64,000 nt of DNA from Motilibacter rhizosphaerae (lineage in GTDB: Bacteria > Actinomycetota > Actinomycetes > Motilibacterales > Motilibacteraceae), in assembly GCF_004216915.1 (NCBI RefSeq), contig NZ_SGXD01000004.1:124001-188000 (forward strand), written 5' to 3'. Positions 16,940 to 26,038 of this stretch are shown here, piece after piece. The translations under genes were made by a program, and so were the position numbers. Position 1 is the first letter of the stretch. The number at the start of each line of letters is the position of its first letter. A model generated the notes under the pieces. That model was not told where the DNA came from, made no database searches, and saw only the letters and a program-made list of their open reading frames with translations.

Positions 16940-17863
16940 ATGCCGTACGCCGCCGTCGAGGTCGTCGACCTCGTCAAGCGCTACGGCCGTCGCACCGCGG
17001 TCGACGGGCTCACCCTGCGCGTGGAGCGCGGGTCGGTGACGGCCGTGCTCGGCCCCAACGGCGCGGGGAAGACGACGACGATCGAGACGTGCGAGGGCTA
17101 CCGCTCCCCCGACGCCGGTACGGTCCGGGTCCTGGGCCTCGACCCCGTCCGCGACGCCACCGCGCTGCGTCCCAAGGTCGGCGTCATGCTGCAGGGCGGC
17201 GGCATCCCCAACGCCGTCCGCCCGATGGAGGCGCTGCGCCACGCGGCCGCGCTGCACGCCGACCCGCTGCCCCCCGGGCTGCTCGTCGAGCGGCTCGGGC
17301 TCGGCAGCTCGCTGCGCACGCCGTACAAGCGGCTGTCGGGCGGACAGCAGCAGCGCCTCTCGCTCGCCCTCGCCCTCATCGGGCGCCCCGAGCTCGTCTT
17401 CCTCGACGAGCCGAGCGCCGGGCTCGACCCGCAGGCCCGGGCGGTCATCGGCGACCTCGTGCTGGAGCTGCGCCGCTCCGGGGTCACCGTCGTGCTCACG
17501 ACGCACCTCATCGACGAGGCCGAGCGGCTCGCCGACGAGGTCGTCGTCATCGACGCCGGGCGCGTCGTCGCCTCGGGCAGCCCGGCCGGCCTCACCGCCG
17601 GCGGCGCGCAGACGCGGCTGTCGTTCACCGCGCCCGCCGGCCTCCCGCTCGACGACCTGCGCCGCGTGCTCGGCAGCGGGCTCGCCTGCGAGGAGCGGCC
17701 GGCCGGCACGTACCGCGTCGAGGGGCCGCTGACCCCGTCGGTGCTCGTCTCGGTCGCGCGCTGGTGCGAGGCGCGCGGGGTCATGCCGGAGGGGCTCACG
17801 GTCTCGCGGCGCACCCTCGAGGACGTCTTCCTCGAGCTCACCGGGCGGGAGCTGCGCGGATGA
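16940..17863 (+). CDS. ABC exporter ATP-binding protein
   Basis: The 307-residue protein is a CcmA/DrrA-type ABC ATPase. Walker A GPNGAGKTT lies near residues 38-46, the signature is LSGGQQQRLSLA, Walker B is LVFLDEPSAGLD, and the switch is TTHLIDEAERL. A C-terminal domain of about 80 residues follows, as in drug/lipid exporters. The ATG at 16940 is favoured over the one at 16931 because GGAGG lies between them. The permease gene overlaps by four bases. In many actinobacteria this pair stands beside sufR and ctaA; the exported substrate is unknown. Confidence 0.92.
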   Translation: MPYAAVEVVDLVKRYGRRTAVDGLTLRVERGSVTAVLGPNGAGKTTTIETCEGYRSPDAGTVRVLGLDPVRDATALRPKVGVMLQGGGIPNAVRPMEALRHAAALHADPLPPGLLVERLGLGSSLRTPYKRLSGGQQQRLSLALALIGRPELVFLDEPSAGLDPQARAVIGDLVLELRRSGVTVVLTTHLIDEAERLADEVVVIDAGRVVASGSPAGLTAGGAQTRLSFTAPAGLPLDDLRRVLGSGLACEERPAGTYRVEGPLTPSVLVSVARWCEARGVMPEGLTVSRRTLEDVFLELTGRELRG

Positions 17864-18666
17864 CGGCGCTCGACGTCCCCGCCCCGACCGCGGCGGCCGA
17901 GGTGCTCGACCTCAGCCCGGCACCGGGTCGCGCCCCCGCCGGCCGCATGCTGCTCGCGCAGGGCCGGCTGGAGCTCGCGCTGCTGCTGCGCAACGGCGAG
18001 CAGGTGCTCCTCGCCCTCGTCATCCCCGCGCTGCTGCTCGCCGTCGGCTCCGAGGTGCACGTCGTGGACCTCGCCGCAGGCGTCCGGCGGGTCGACGCCG
18101 TCACGCCCGGCGTGCTCGCGCTGGCGGCGATGTCCATCGCGTTCACCGGGCAGGCGATCGCCACCGGCTTCGAGCGGCGCTACGGCGTGCTCAAGCGGCT
18201 CGGCTCGACCCCGCTGCCGCGCTGGGGCCTGCTCGGCGGCAAGACCCTGGCCGTGCTCGCGGTCGAGGCGCTGCAGCTCGTCGTCCTGGGCGGCCTCGGG
18301 CTGGCCCTGGGCTGGCACCCCCACGGCGACCCCCTCTCGGTGCTGGCCCTGCTGGTCGTCGGTACGGCGGCCTTCACGGCCCTCGCGCTGCTGCTGGCCG
18401 GGACGCTGCGCGCCGAGGCGACGCTCGCCGCGGCCAACCTCGTCTGGGTGCTGCTCCTCCTCGCCGGCGGCGTCGTGGTCCCGCTGTCGGACTACCCCTC
18501 GGGCGCCGCTGACGCGGTGCGGCTGCTCCCCCTCGCGGCGCTGGCGGAGGGGCTGCGCGACGTGCTCGAGCACGGGCGGGTCGTGCCCTGGCGCGACCTG
18601 CTGACGCTGGGGGCGTGGGCCGCGGGGGCCGGCGCGCTCGCCGGGCGGTGGTTCCGGTGGGAGTAG
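17860..18666 (+). CDS. ABC-2 type exporter permease
   Basis: The 268-residue protein has about six membrane segments and an ABC-2 permease layout, with a long polar N-terminus (about 25 residues), a first segment near residue 46, and ERRYGVLKRLGSTPLPRW between the second and third, a loop typical of ABC-2 exporters. It pairs with the ATPase whose stop overlaps its ATG by four bases. The ctaA start lies inside its last codons, so the three genes are likely one transcript. A role linked to haem or cytochrome assembly is possible from position alone. Confidence 0.88.
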   Translation: MTALDVPAPTAAAEVLDLSPAPGRAPAGRMLLAQGRLELALLLRNGEQVLLALVIPALLLAVGSEVHVVDLAAGVRRVDAVTPGVLALAAMSIAFTGQAIATGFERRYGVLKRLGSTPLPRWGLLGGKTLAVLAVEALQLVVLGGLGLALGWHPHGDPLSVLALLVVGTAAFTALALLLAGTLRAEATLAAANLVWVLLLLAGGVVVPLSDYPSGAADAVRLLPLAALAEGLRDVLEHGRVVPWRDLLTLGAWAAGAGALAGRWFRWE

Positions 18667-19601
18667 CCCTCCGCCGTCCGTCCTGGGCCCTCGTGCACCG
18701 GCTCGCCCTGGCCTCGCTCGCGACCAACGTGCTGCTCGTCCTCACCGGCGGGGCGGTCCGGCTCACCGGCAGCGGGCTCGGCTGCCCGACCTGGCCGCGC
18801 TGCGACTCGACCTCGTACGTCACGCGCAGCGCGCTCGGCGCCCACGGCGTGATCGAGTTCGGCAACCGCATGCTGACCTTCGTGCTCGCGGTCGTCGCGG
18901 TGGCGACGCTCGTCACGGCGGTGGCCGTCCGGCCGCGCCGGCGCGACGCCCGGCTGCTCGCGCTCGCGCTGTTCCTCGGCATCCCGGCGCAGGCCGTGCT
19001 CGGTGGCATCACGGTGCTGACGAGGCTCAACCCGTGGGTGGTCCTGCTCCACCTCATGTGCTCGCTGCTGCTCGTCGCCGGCTCGGTCCTCCTCGTCGAC
19101 CGCACGGGGCCGCAGCCCGGGCGGCGGCCCCGGGCCCTGCTGCCCGGTCCCCTGCAGCAGCTGGTCCGCGGCGTGCTCGCGCTGGTGCTGGCGACCTGCT
19201 ACCTCGGCGCCGTCGTCACCGGGAGCGGGCCGCACGCCGGTGACGCGGAGGCGCACCGGACCGGTCTGGACCCCGACCGCATGGCGCAGCTCCACGCCGA
19301 CGTGGTGTTCCTCCTCGTGGGGGTCACGCTCGCGCTCGTCGTCGTCTGCGCCGCCCTGGCGGTGCCGCCCGCCGTGCGGCGGGCCGCCGGCCTGCTCCTC
19401 GGCCTCGAGCTCGTGCAGGGCGCCATCGGCTTCGTCCAGTACTTCACCGGCCTGCCCGCCCTCGCGGTCGCCCTGCACATGCTCGGCGCCGCGCTCCTCG
19501 TCGCGGCCGCCACCCACCTGCTGCTCACGACCCGCGAGCGCAAGCCGCAGCTGGTGCCGGCGGCCCCGCGCCCGGTGGCCGACGCGCTGGCCGCCCGCTA
19601 G
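18657..19601 (+). CDS. ctaA: Haem A synthase CtaA
   Basis: The 314-residue protein has eight probable membrane segments and the CtaA/COX15 signatures LTGGAVRLTGSGLGCPTWP near the N-terminus and GVIEFGNRM; histidines in the membrane segments (for example LLHLM and ALHMLG) are candidates for haem ligands. It converts haem O to haem A for cytochrome aa3 oxidase. The GTG at 18657 is the only reasonable start and overlaps the end of the ABC permease gene. ctaB, which supplies haem O, is on the other strand about 3 kb away. Confidence 0.93.
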   Translation: MGVALRRPSWALVHRLALASLATNVLLVLTGGAVRLTGSGLGCPTWPRCDSTSYVTRSALGAHGVIEFGNRMLTFVLAVVAVATLVTAVAVRPRRRDARLLALALFLGIPAQAVLGGITVLTRLNPWVVLLHLMCSLLLVAGSVLLVDRTGPQPGRRPRALLPGPLQQLVRGVLALVLATCYLGAVVTGSGPHAGDAEAHRTGLDPDRMAQLHADVVFLLVGVTLALVVVCAALAVPPAVRRAAGLLLGLELVQGAIGFVQYFTGLPALAVALHMLGAALLVAAATHLLLTTRERKPQLVPAAPRPVADALAAR

Positions 19602-19667
19602 CTCCCCGACCGCCGGCGCTCTCCTCGGCGCCGCCCGGCGTTCACCAGGCCGCGCTGGGATGCCCGC

Positions 19668-21272
19668 GTGACCGACGCGATCCCCCGCCGCACCGTCCTC
19701 GTCGCCGCGACCGCCGGGCTCGCCGGCGCCCTCGTCGCCCGCGACGTCCGCACCGCCCACGCGGACGTGCCCGCCCACGACCCGTTCGGCCTGGGCGTGG
19801 CGAGCGGTGACCCGCTCCCCCAGTCCGTCATCCTCTGGACCCGGCTGGTGGCACCCGACCCCACCGCGGCCACGCCGTACGCCCCCCGCAGCGTCGAGGT
19901 CGAGTGGGAGGTGGCCCGAGACGAGGCCTTCGGCCAGGTGGTGCAGCGCGGCACCGCGTGGGCGCACCGCGACCTCGCGCACAGCGTGCACGTCGACGTC
20001 GGCGGCCTGCAGCCCGGCACCGACTACCACTACCGGTTCCGCGTCGGCGGGCACGTCAGCCCGGCTGGCCGCACCCGCACCGCGCCCGCGCTCGGCAGTC
20101 TCCCCGCCGCCACGCGCTGGGCGGTCGTGAACTGCCAGGACTGGCAGAACGGCTACTGGCCGACCTTCACCGGCCTCGCGCAGGAGGACCTCGACGTCGT
20201 CCTCCACGTCGGCGACTACATCTACGAGTACGACCCGGCGAGCGCGTTCCCGGACCGCCGGCACACCACTCCGGACGTCCTCGGCCTCGACCAGCTGCGC
20301 ACGCTCGGGGACTACCGGGCGCGCCACGCGCAGTACAAGACCGACCCCGCCCTGCAGGCCGCGCACCTCGCGTTCCCGTGGATCGTCGCGTGGGACGACC
20401 ACGAGACCGAGAACAACTACGCCGGGCTCGTCGACGAGGTCGACGACACGGGCGCTCGGCACCAGGACCCGGCGGAGTTCGCGCGGCAGCGGGCCGCGGC
20501 GTACCAGGCCTACTACGAGCACATGCCGATCCGCCCCAAGCTCCGGAAGGACGCCGGCTCCTACAAGATCTACCGCGGCTTCGAGTTCGGCCGCCTCGCC
20601 CGGCTCGACATCCTCGACACCCGGCAGTACCGCACCGACCAGCCCGGCGGCCACCCCAGCGACTTCGGCCCCGACGCCGACGGCCGGGGCAACGCCGCGG
20701 GCACGATGACCGGCCCCGAGCAGGAGGCCTGGCTGCTGCGGCGCCTCCGCCACTCCGGCGCCGTCTGGGACGTCGTGGCCCAGCAGACGCTGATGTCGCC
20801 GATCCGCTTCCCCGACTTCCTCGGGAGCGGCCAGCCCTTCATCCGCAACCTGGACCAGTGGGACGGCTACCAGCCGCAGCGCGCCCGCCTGCTGCAGGCG
20901 CTCGTCGACGAGCAGGTGCGCAACCCCGTCGTGCTGAGCGGCGACATCCACTCGACCTGGCTGAGCGACCTCCACCTGCGCCAGGACGATCCCACCTCGC
21001 CCGTCGTGGCCACGGAGTTCTGCTCGACGAGCATCTCCTCGTCGTTCCCGGCGGCGTTCGACCCGGTCCTCAAGGCCTGGAACCCCGGCGCCAACCCGCA
21101 CGTGAAGTACTTCGACGGGTCGCGCCACGGCTACCTGCGCCTCGACATCACCGCCGAGCGCTGCCGCGTCGACGTCCGGACCGTGCCGACCATCGCCACC
21201 CGGGTCGCGCCGGTCACCACCAGCGCCTCGTACGCGACGGAGGCCGGCTCGCCCGGCGTCGTCCCGGCCTGA
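19668..21272 (+). CDS. phoD: PhoD-type alkaline phosphatase/phosphodiesterase
   Basis: The 534-residue protein starts with a twin-arginine-like signal (PRRTVLVAATAGLAGALVA) suggesting Tat export. It carries the PhoD metal-site motifs GDYIYEYD, WDDHETENNY and GDIHSTWL in order, plus the family's N-terminal FGLGVASGDP. PhoD enzymes are calcium/iron-dependent secreted phosphatases that release phosphate from mono- and diesters. The GTG start lacks a clear ribosome binding site. A hairpin follows the stop by eight bases, so the gene is probably monocistronic. No PHO-box can be claimed with confidence. Confidence 0.92.
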   Translation: MTDAIPRRTVLVAATAGLAGALVARDVRTAHADVPAHDPFGLGVASGDPLPQSVILWTRLVAPDPTAATPYAPRSVEVEWEVARDEAFGQVVQRGTAWAHRDLAHSVHVDVGGLQPGTDYHYRFRVGGHVSPAGRTRTAPALGSLPAATRWAVVNCQDWQNGYWPTFTGLAQEDLDVVLHVGDYIYEYDPASAFPDRRHTTPDVLGLDQLRTLGDYRARHAQYKTDPALQAAHLAFPWIVAWDDHETENNYAGLVDEVDDTGARHQDPAEFARQRAAAYQAYYEHMPIRPKLRKDAGSYKIYRGFEFGRLARLDILDTRQYRTDQPGGHPSDFGPDADGRGNAAGTMTGPEQEAWLLRRLRHSGAVWDVVAQQTLMSPIRFPDFLGSGQPFIRNLDQWDGYQPQRARLLQALVDEQVRNPVVLSGDIHSTWLSDLHLRQDDPTSPVVATEFCSTSISSSFPAAFDPVLKAWNPGANPHVKYFDGSRHGYLRLDITAERCRVDVRTVPTIATRVAPVTTSASYATEAGSPGVVPA

Positions 21273-21280
21273 GCGGCGCC

Positions 21281-21306
21281 GGCCGGCCGGATCCACCCGG
21301 TCGGCC
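21281..21306 (+). terminator. Terminator hairpin after phoD
   Basis: GGCCGGCCGG (21281-21290) pairs with CCGGTCGGCC (21297-21306) with one G-U pair and an ATCCAC loop, eight bases after the phoD stop codon. Confidence 0.6.
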
Positions 21307-21409
21307 GGTCCCGGGACCGTCAACTCGCCCTCGTCGCTGCCGACGGAGTTTGTGGGACCCCTGCTCCAGGTCCCGCGCCCCACGTCGACCGACCGCGAGG
21401 AGAGGACCC

Positions 21410-22279
21410 GTGCGCTCCCTGCGACCGCCCCGGTGGCTCTGCCCGCTCCTGGCCGCGGCCGTCGCCGTCGCCGTGCCGGCCGTGACGCTGCCCCGGCTGC
21501 ACGCCGTGTCCCCCTGGCCGGCCCTGCTCGGGCTCGCCGTGTGGACCGCCGGCAAGTACGTGCTCTGCCCGCTGCGCTGGCACGGGTTCTCGGAGAGCGG
21601 GCGGGGCCGGCGCTGGCACACCGCGGCCTACGCCGAGTCCGAGCTGCTCGGCCTGCTCACCCCCGGCCACATCGGCGCCGACCTCTGGCGCGTCAAGCGG
21701 CTCTCCGCGGTCGGGCTGCAGCGCAGCTCCGCCGTCGCCGAGGTCGGACTCGACCGCGTGGTCGGTGCCCTGGGCGCGGCGGTCTTCGTCGGCCTCGCCG
21801 GGACCGCGCTGCCCGTGCGCCTGCTGCTCGGGGTGCTCGGCGCCGTCGCGCTCGGCGGCGTGGCGCTGCTCGGCGTCGCGCTGCTCCGCCCGGAGTGGCT
21901 GCCCCGGCGCCCGCTCCCGTCGCTGCGCTCGCTGGCGAAGGGGCTGCTGCTCTCGATCGGCTACCAGGCCTCCGTGCTCGCGCTGCTGCTCGGGACGCTG
22001 CACTCGGCCGGTGCCTCCGCGGACCCCGTCGCCGTGCTCGGCGCCCTCGGGGCGAGCAACCTCGCCGGCGTGCTGCCCGGCCCGCAGGGCGCGGGCCCGC
22101 GCGACGCGGCGCTCGTCATCGCCCTGGTCGGGCTCGGCATCCCCACGCTGACGGCGGTCGCCGCGGTCGCGCTCAAGGCCACGCTCGCCTGGGGGCCCGC
22201 CCTGCTGCTCGGCGGCGGCTGCCTGCTCGTCGCGAAGGTGCGCCGCCGCCGCTCCGGCCCGGCGCTCGCCGCCGCCTAG
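21410..22279 (+). CDS. YbhN/AglD-like membrane protein (LPG synthase TM family)
   Basis: The 289-residue protein has about seven hydrophobic segments and two short motifs typical of the lysylphosphatidylglycerol-synthase transmembrane / YbhN family: LLTPGHIGADLWRVKRL (about residues 80-95) and LPGPQGAGPRDAAL (about 220-234). Members flip or modify membrane lipids or glycolipids; none of that can be specified here. The GTG start at 21410 follows GAGGAGAGGACCC. It stands alone after the phoD terminator and converges on the HNH gene after 11 bases. Confidence 0.75.
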   Translation: MRSLRPPRWLCPLLAAAVAVAVPAVTLPRLHAVSPWPALLGLAVWTAGKYVLCPLRWHGFSESGRGRRWHTAAYAESELLGLLTPGHIGADLWRVKRLSAVGLQRSSAVAEVGLDRVVGALGAAVFVGLAGTALPVRLLLGVLGAVALGGVALLGVALLRPEWLPRRPLPSLRSLAKGLLLSIGYQASVLALLLGTLHSAGASADPVAVLGALGASNLAGVLPGPQGAGPRDAALVIALVGLGIPTLTAVAAVALKATLAWGPALLLGGGCLLVAKVRRRRSGPALAAA

Positions 22280-22290
22280 CGCCCCCCCGC

Positions 22291-22692
22291 TCAGGCCGCG
22301 CGGCGCGCCAGCCGGCGCTGCTGCGCCACGACGTACGCCGCTGCCCGGCGCTGGCCGCCCCGTCGCCCGATGGCGGCGGCGAGGGCGCTGAGCGACCGCT
22401 CGACGGTCCCCGTGTCGGGGGACCAGCCGCGCCGCTCGCACTCCTCGAGCCACTCCACGACCGGGCGGTGGCCGCGCTCGCGGTTGCAGCGGCGGCAGGC
22501 CGGCACCTCGTTCTCCAGCCACGACGGGCCGCCGCGCGCCCGCGGGACGAGGTGCTCGCGGGTCGCCTCGACCAGACCGGTGAGCGCCCTCCCGCACCAC
22601 ACGCAGACCGCACCGTCGCGCGCGATGGCGAGCTGCAGCCGCGCGGCGCGGCCGGGCTGGCGCGGGCCGGAGGTCGGAGCGGGGCGGGGCAC
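22291..22692 (-). CDS. HNH endonuclease domain protein
   Basis: The 133-residue protein has two CxxC knuckles (CVWCGRAL and CRRCNRERGH) bracketing REHLVPRARGGPSWLENEVPAC, a complete HNH nuclease core with its His and Asn. Such small stand-alone HNH proteins are widespread in actinobacteria, often chromosomal and of unknown biological role. The GTG start at 22692 has no ribosome binding site but has TAGCGT six bases upstream, so the mRNA may be leaderless. Position between the YbhN-like gene and ctaB is probably incidental. Confidence 0.85.
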   Translation of the reverse strand: MPRPAPTSGPRQPGRAARLQLAIARDGAVCVWCGRALTGLVEATREHLVPRARGGPSWLENEVPACRRCNRERGHRPVVEWLEECERRGWSPDTGTVERSLSALAAAIGRRGGQRRAAAYVVAQQRRLARRAA

Positions 22693-22698
22693 CCCTCG

Positions 22699-22704
22699 AC
22701 GCTA
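22699..22704 (-). promoter_or_regulatory. -10 element of the HNH gene (leaderless start)
   Basis: On the minus strand TAGCGT is followed by six bases and then the GTG start codon, the spacing expected when transcription starts at the initiation codon. The same spacing is seen before uvrB, uvrC and the kinase gene at 49617. Confidence 0.55.
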
Positions 22705-22742
22705 CGTCCGCCGGGGGCCCGTCGCCCGGTGGCCGGAGGTGC

Positions 22743-23729
22743 TCAGCGCCCCGGCAGCAGCGGTGCCGCGGCCACGGCCACGAACAGCAGCGAGAGGTAG
22801 CTGATCGAGCCGTGGAACAGCCGCATCGGCTTCAGCGCGGCGCCGGCGAGCCCGCGGCGGGCGCGGCCGAGCAGCGCGTGCGCCTCGACGAGGAAGGCGG
22901 CGCCGAGCGCCAGGCTGGCGACGCCGTAGACCCAGCCGGTGCCGGCGACCGGCCAGAGCGCCACCGACGCCGCGACCATGGCCCAGCTGTACGCGACGAT
23001 CTGCCGCGCGACCGCGACGTCGCCGGCGACGACCGGCAGCATGGGCACGCCCGCCCGGCCGTAGTCCTCGCGGAAGCGCATGGCGAGCGGCCAGTAGTGC
23101 GGCGGCGTCCAGAGGAACACGACGAGGAACAGCACGACGGGCGCCCAGGACAGCGAGTCCGTGACCGCGGCCCAGCCGATGAGCACCGGCATGCAGCCAG
23201 CGGCACCGCCCCACACGATGTTCTGCGGGGTCCGGCGCTTGAGCACCAGGGTGTAGACGAGGACGTAGAACGCGATCGCAGCGAGCGCCAGCCCCGCCGA
23301 GAGCAGGTTGACGACGGCCGTGAACAGCCCGACGCTCAGCGCCCCCAGCACGAGCCCGAAGACGAGGGCCTCGCGCGGCGACACCGCGCCCGTCGCGAGC
23401 GGCCGGCGCTCGGTGCGGTGCATGACCTTGTCGATGTCGCGGTCGAGGTAGCAGTTCAGCGCGTTGGCGCTGCCGGCCGCGAGGAAGCCGCCGACGAGCG
23501 TGGCCACGGTGACGCCGAGGCCCGGCAGGCCGTGCGCGGCCAGCAGCATCGTGGGGATCGTCGTGACGAGCAGCAGCTCGATGATCCGCGGCTTGGTGAG
23601 CGCGACGTACGCCCGGACGGTGTCGACGGGCCCGCGCGAGCGGGCGGCGACGGGCTCCGCGGCGAGGGTGGGGGCGCTGCTCCCATGGGCCGGCACCGGC
23701 AGGGCCGGCCGCGGGTCGACAGCCGTCAC
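22743..23729 (-). CDS. ctaB: Protohaem IX farnesyltransferase CtaB (haem O synthase)
   Basis: The 328-residue protein is a UbiA-type prenyltransferase with about eight membrane segments and the Asp-rich signature [21 protein letters not shown] (about residues 90-108) of haem O synthases. A second Asp-containing region follows near [15 protein letters not shown]. It farnesylates haem B for cytochrome oxidase, one step before CtaA. The GTG start is supported by AGGTGCTCT just upstream. It is divergent from tkt, the usual actinobacterial arrangement. Confidence 0.94.
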   Translation of the reverse strand: MTAVDPRPALPVPAHGSSAPTLAAEPVAARSRGPVDTVRAYVALTKPRIIELLLVTTIPTMLLAAHGLPGLGVTVATLVGGFLAAGSANALNCYLDRDIDKVMHRTERRPLATGAVSPREALVFGLVLGALSVGLFTAVVNLLSAGLALAAIAFYVLVYTLVLKRRTPQNIVWGGAAGCMPVLIGWAAVTDSLSWAPVVLFLVVFLWTPPHYWPLAMRFREDYGRAGVPMLPVVAGDVAVARQIVAYSWAMVAASVALWPVAGTGWVYGVASLALGAAFLVEAHALLGRARRGLAGAALKPMRLFHGSISYLSLLFVAVAAAPLLPGR

Positions 23730-23765
23730 AGAGCACCTCGGGGCGTCGCGGACACGGACGTCCTC

Positions 23766-23771
23766 AGCCTA
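23766..23771 (-). promoter_or_regulatory. -10 element of ctaB
   Basis: On the minus strand TAGGCT lies 36 bases before the ctaB start. No convincing -35 is visible. It faces the tkt -10 about 60 bases away, forming a divergent promoter region. Confidence 0.4.
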
Positions 23772-23831
23772 GCCGCTGTGGCCCGGACGACAGTGCGGAC
23801 GGCGCGTGACGAGCGCGACACCGGGCAGGGA

Positions 23832-23837
23832 TAGGGT
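23832..23837 (+). promoter_or_regulatory. -10 element of the tkt operon
   Basis: TAGGGT lies 32 bases before the tkt GTG, leaving room for a short leader with the strong site CGGAGGGAG. The -35 region (near TGACGA) is poor, so this is tentative. Confidence 0.4.
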
Positions 23838-23869
23838 CGGACCGAGACAGTCCGGAGGGAGACCCGCGA

Positions 23870-25990
23870 GTGGCCAACACCGACAGCGCGAGCCAGAGCA
23901 CCGCCTCGAAGCTCGAGTGGACAGACCAGGACCGCAAGGCCGTCGACACCGCCCGTGCGCTGGCGATGGACGCCGTGGAGCGCGCCGGGTCCGGGCACCC
24001 GGGGACGGCGATGAGCCTCGCCCCCGCGGCGTACCTCATCTTCCAGAAGCTGCTGCGCCACGACCCGAGCGACTCGCAGTGGGCCGGGCGCGACCGCTTC
24101 GTGCTCTCCGCCGGGCACTCGAGCATCACGCTCTACACCCAGCTGTTCTACTCGGGCTACGGCCTGACGGTCGACGACCTGGCGCACCTGCGCCAGTGGG
24201 GCAGCCTCACCCCGGGCCACCCTGAGCACGGTCACACCAACGGCGTGGAGACGACGACCGGCCCGCTCGGCCAGGGCATCTCCACCGCCGTCGGCTTCGC
24301 GATCGCGCAGCAGTACGAGCGCGGGCTGTTCGACCCCGAGGCGGCGGCGGGCGAGAGCCCCTTCGACACCACGACCTGGGTCATCGCCTCCGACGGCGAC
24401 ATGGAGGAGGGCGTGCAGGCGGAGGCCGCGAGCCTCGCCGGCCACCTGCGCCTCGGCGGCCTCGTCGTCCTCTACGACGACAACCACATCTCCATCGACG
24501 GCGACACCGACGTGGCGTTCAGCGAGGACGTCCTCGCCCGCTACGAGGCGTACGGCTGGCACGTCCAGCGCGTCGACGACGCCGAGGACGTCCAGGCGCT
24601 GCACGCGGCGCTGAGCGCGGCGCGCGACGAGAAGGGCCGCCCCTCCATCGTGGCGGTGCGCTCGATCATCGCGTGGCCGGCCCCCAACGCGCAGAACACC
24701 GCGAAGGCGCACGGCTCGGCGCTCGGCGCCGCCGAGGTGGCGGCGACGAAGGAGGTCCTCGGGCTCGACCCGACGAAGTCCTTCGACGTGCCGGAGGACC
24801 TGCTCGAGCACGTGCGCGGCGTCGTCGCCCGCGGTCGGGCGCTCCACGCCGAGTGGGAGCAGGGCTTCGCGGCCTGGCGCGAGCGCGAGGCCGAGCGCGC
24901 CGCCGAGTTCGACCGCATCGCCGCCCGCCGGCTGCCGGCCGGGTGGACCGAGGCGATCCCGGTGTTCCCCGCGGGCAAGGAGGTCGCCACCCGCAAGGCG
25001 AGCGGCGAGACCATCAACGCCATCGCCCGGGCGCTCCCCGAGTTCTGGGGCGGCTCGGCCGACCTCCACGAGTCCAACCTCACCTTCATCGAGGGCGGCG
25101 GCTCGTTCGGCTCCCCCGAGTCGGGCGCCAAGGGCGTCAGCCCCTACGGCCGCAACCTCCACTTCGGCATCCGCGAGCACGCGATGGGCGCCGCGCTCAA
25201 CGGCATCGCGCTGCACGGCGGGACGCGCGTCTTCGGCGGCACCTTCCTCGTGTTCAGCGACTACATGCGCGGCGCGGTGCGCCTCGCGGCGCTGATGAAG
25301 GCGCCGGTCACCTACGTCTGGACGCACGACTCGATCGGCCTCGGCGAGGACGGCCCGACCCACCAGCCGATCGAGCACCTCTGGTCGCTGCGGGCGGTCC
25401 CCGGCCTCAACGTCGTCCGCCCGGGCGACGCCAACGAGACCGCCGTCGCCTGGCGCACGATCCTCGAGCGCGACGACGCCCCGCACGCGCTGGCGCTGAC
25501 CCGCCAGGGCGTCCCGACCTACGACCGCTCCCCCGAGGGCGGCTTCGCCAGCGTCGAGGGCGTCGCCAAGGGCGCGTACGTCCTGCAGGAGGCCTCGAAC
25601 GGCCAGCCCGACGTCCTCATCATCGCGACCGGCTCCGAGGTGCAGATCGCGGTCGCCGCGCGCGAGCAGCTCGAGGCCGCGGGCGTCCCCACGCGCGTCG
25701 TCTCCGCCCCGTGCCTCGAGTGGTTCGAGGAGCAGGACGAGGCCTACAAGTCGACGGTGCTCCCGCCCTCGGTCCGCGCGCGCGTCTCGGTCGAGGCCGG
25801 CATCGCGCAGGGCTGGTGGAAGTACCTCGGTGACGCGGGCGAGCCCGTGAGCATCGAGCACTTCGGCGCCAGCGCGTCCTACAAGGTCCTCTACGAGCAG
25901 TTCGGCTTCACCGCCGAGCGGGTCGCGGCAGCGGCGCAGGCGAGCATCGCCAAGGCGTCGACGATCAAGGGCAGCACCACCGGGAACTGA
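23870..25990 (+). CDS. tkt: Transketolase
   Basis: The 706-residue protein is a full-length transketolase, a thiamine-diphosphate enzyme of the non-oxidative pentose phosphate pathway. Recognisable parts are GSGHPGTAMSLAP near residue 40, the GDGDMEEGVQ-like thiamine site (IASDGDMEEGV), the DSIGLGEDGPTHQPIEHL segment and the C-terminal VSIEHFGASASYKVLYEQFG. The GTG start has GGAGGGAG upstream. It is the first gene of tkt-tal-zwf-opcA-pgl, separated from tal by 48 bases. Confidence 0.97.
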   Translation: MANTDSASQSTASKLEWTDQDRKAVDTARALAMDAVERAGSGHPGTAMSLAPAAYLIFQKLLRHDPSDSQWAGRDRFVLSAGHSSITLYTQLFYSGYGLTVDDLAHLRQWGSLTPGHPEHGHTNGVETTTGPLGQGISTAVGFAIAQQYERGLFDPEAAAGESPFDTTTWVIASDGDMEEGVQAEAASLAGHLRLGGLVVLYDDNHISIDGDTDVAFSEDVLARYEAYGWHVQRVDDAEDVQALHAALSAARDEKGRPSIVAVRSIIAWPAPNAQNTAKAHGSALGAAEVAATKEVLGLDPTKSFDVPEDLLEHVRGVVARGRALHAEWEQGFAAWREREAERAAEFDRIAARRLPAGWTEAIPVFPAGKEVATRKASGETINAIARALPEFWGGSADLHESNLTFIEGGGSFGSPESGAKGVSPYGRNLHFGIREHAMGAALNGIALHGGTRVFGGTFLVFSDYMRGAVRLAALMKAPVTYVWTHDSIGLGEDGPTHQPIEHLWSLRAVPGLNVVRPGDANETAVAWRTILERDDAPHALALTRQGVPTYDRSPEGGFASVEGVAKGAYVLQEASNGQPDVLIIATGSEVQIAVAAREQLEAAGVPTRVVSAPCLEWFEEQDEAYKSTVLPPSVRARVSVEAGIAQGWWKYLGDAGEPVSIEHFGASASYKVLYEQFGFTAERVAAAAQASIAKASTIKGSTTGN

Positions 25991-26038
25991 GGCCCCGCGG
26001 GAGGGGCCCGGCGAGCACGACCACCACCAGGAGGAACC

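Noticed and set aside
18492-21383. A 963-codon minus-strand frame opposite ctaA and phoD
   Set aside because: Antisense to two clear genes, with repetitive Gly/Arg/Asp/Glu composition and no domain.
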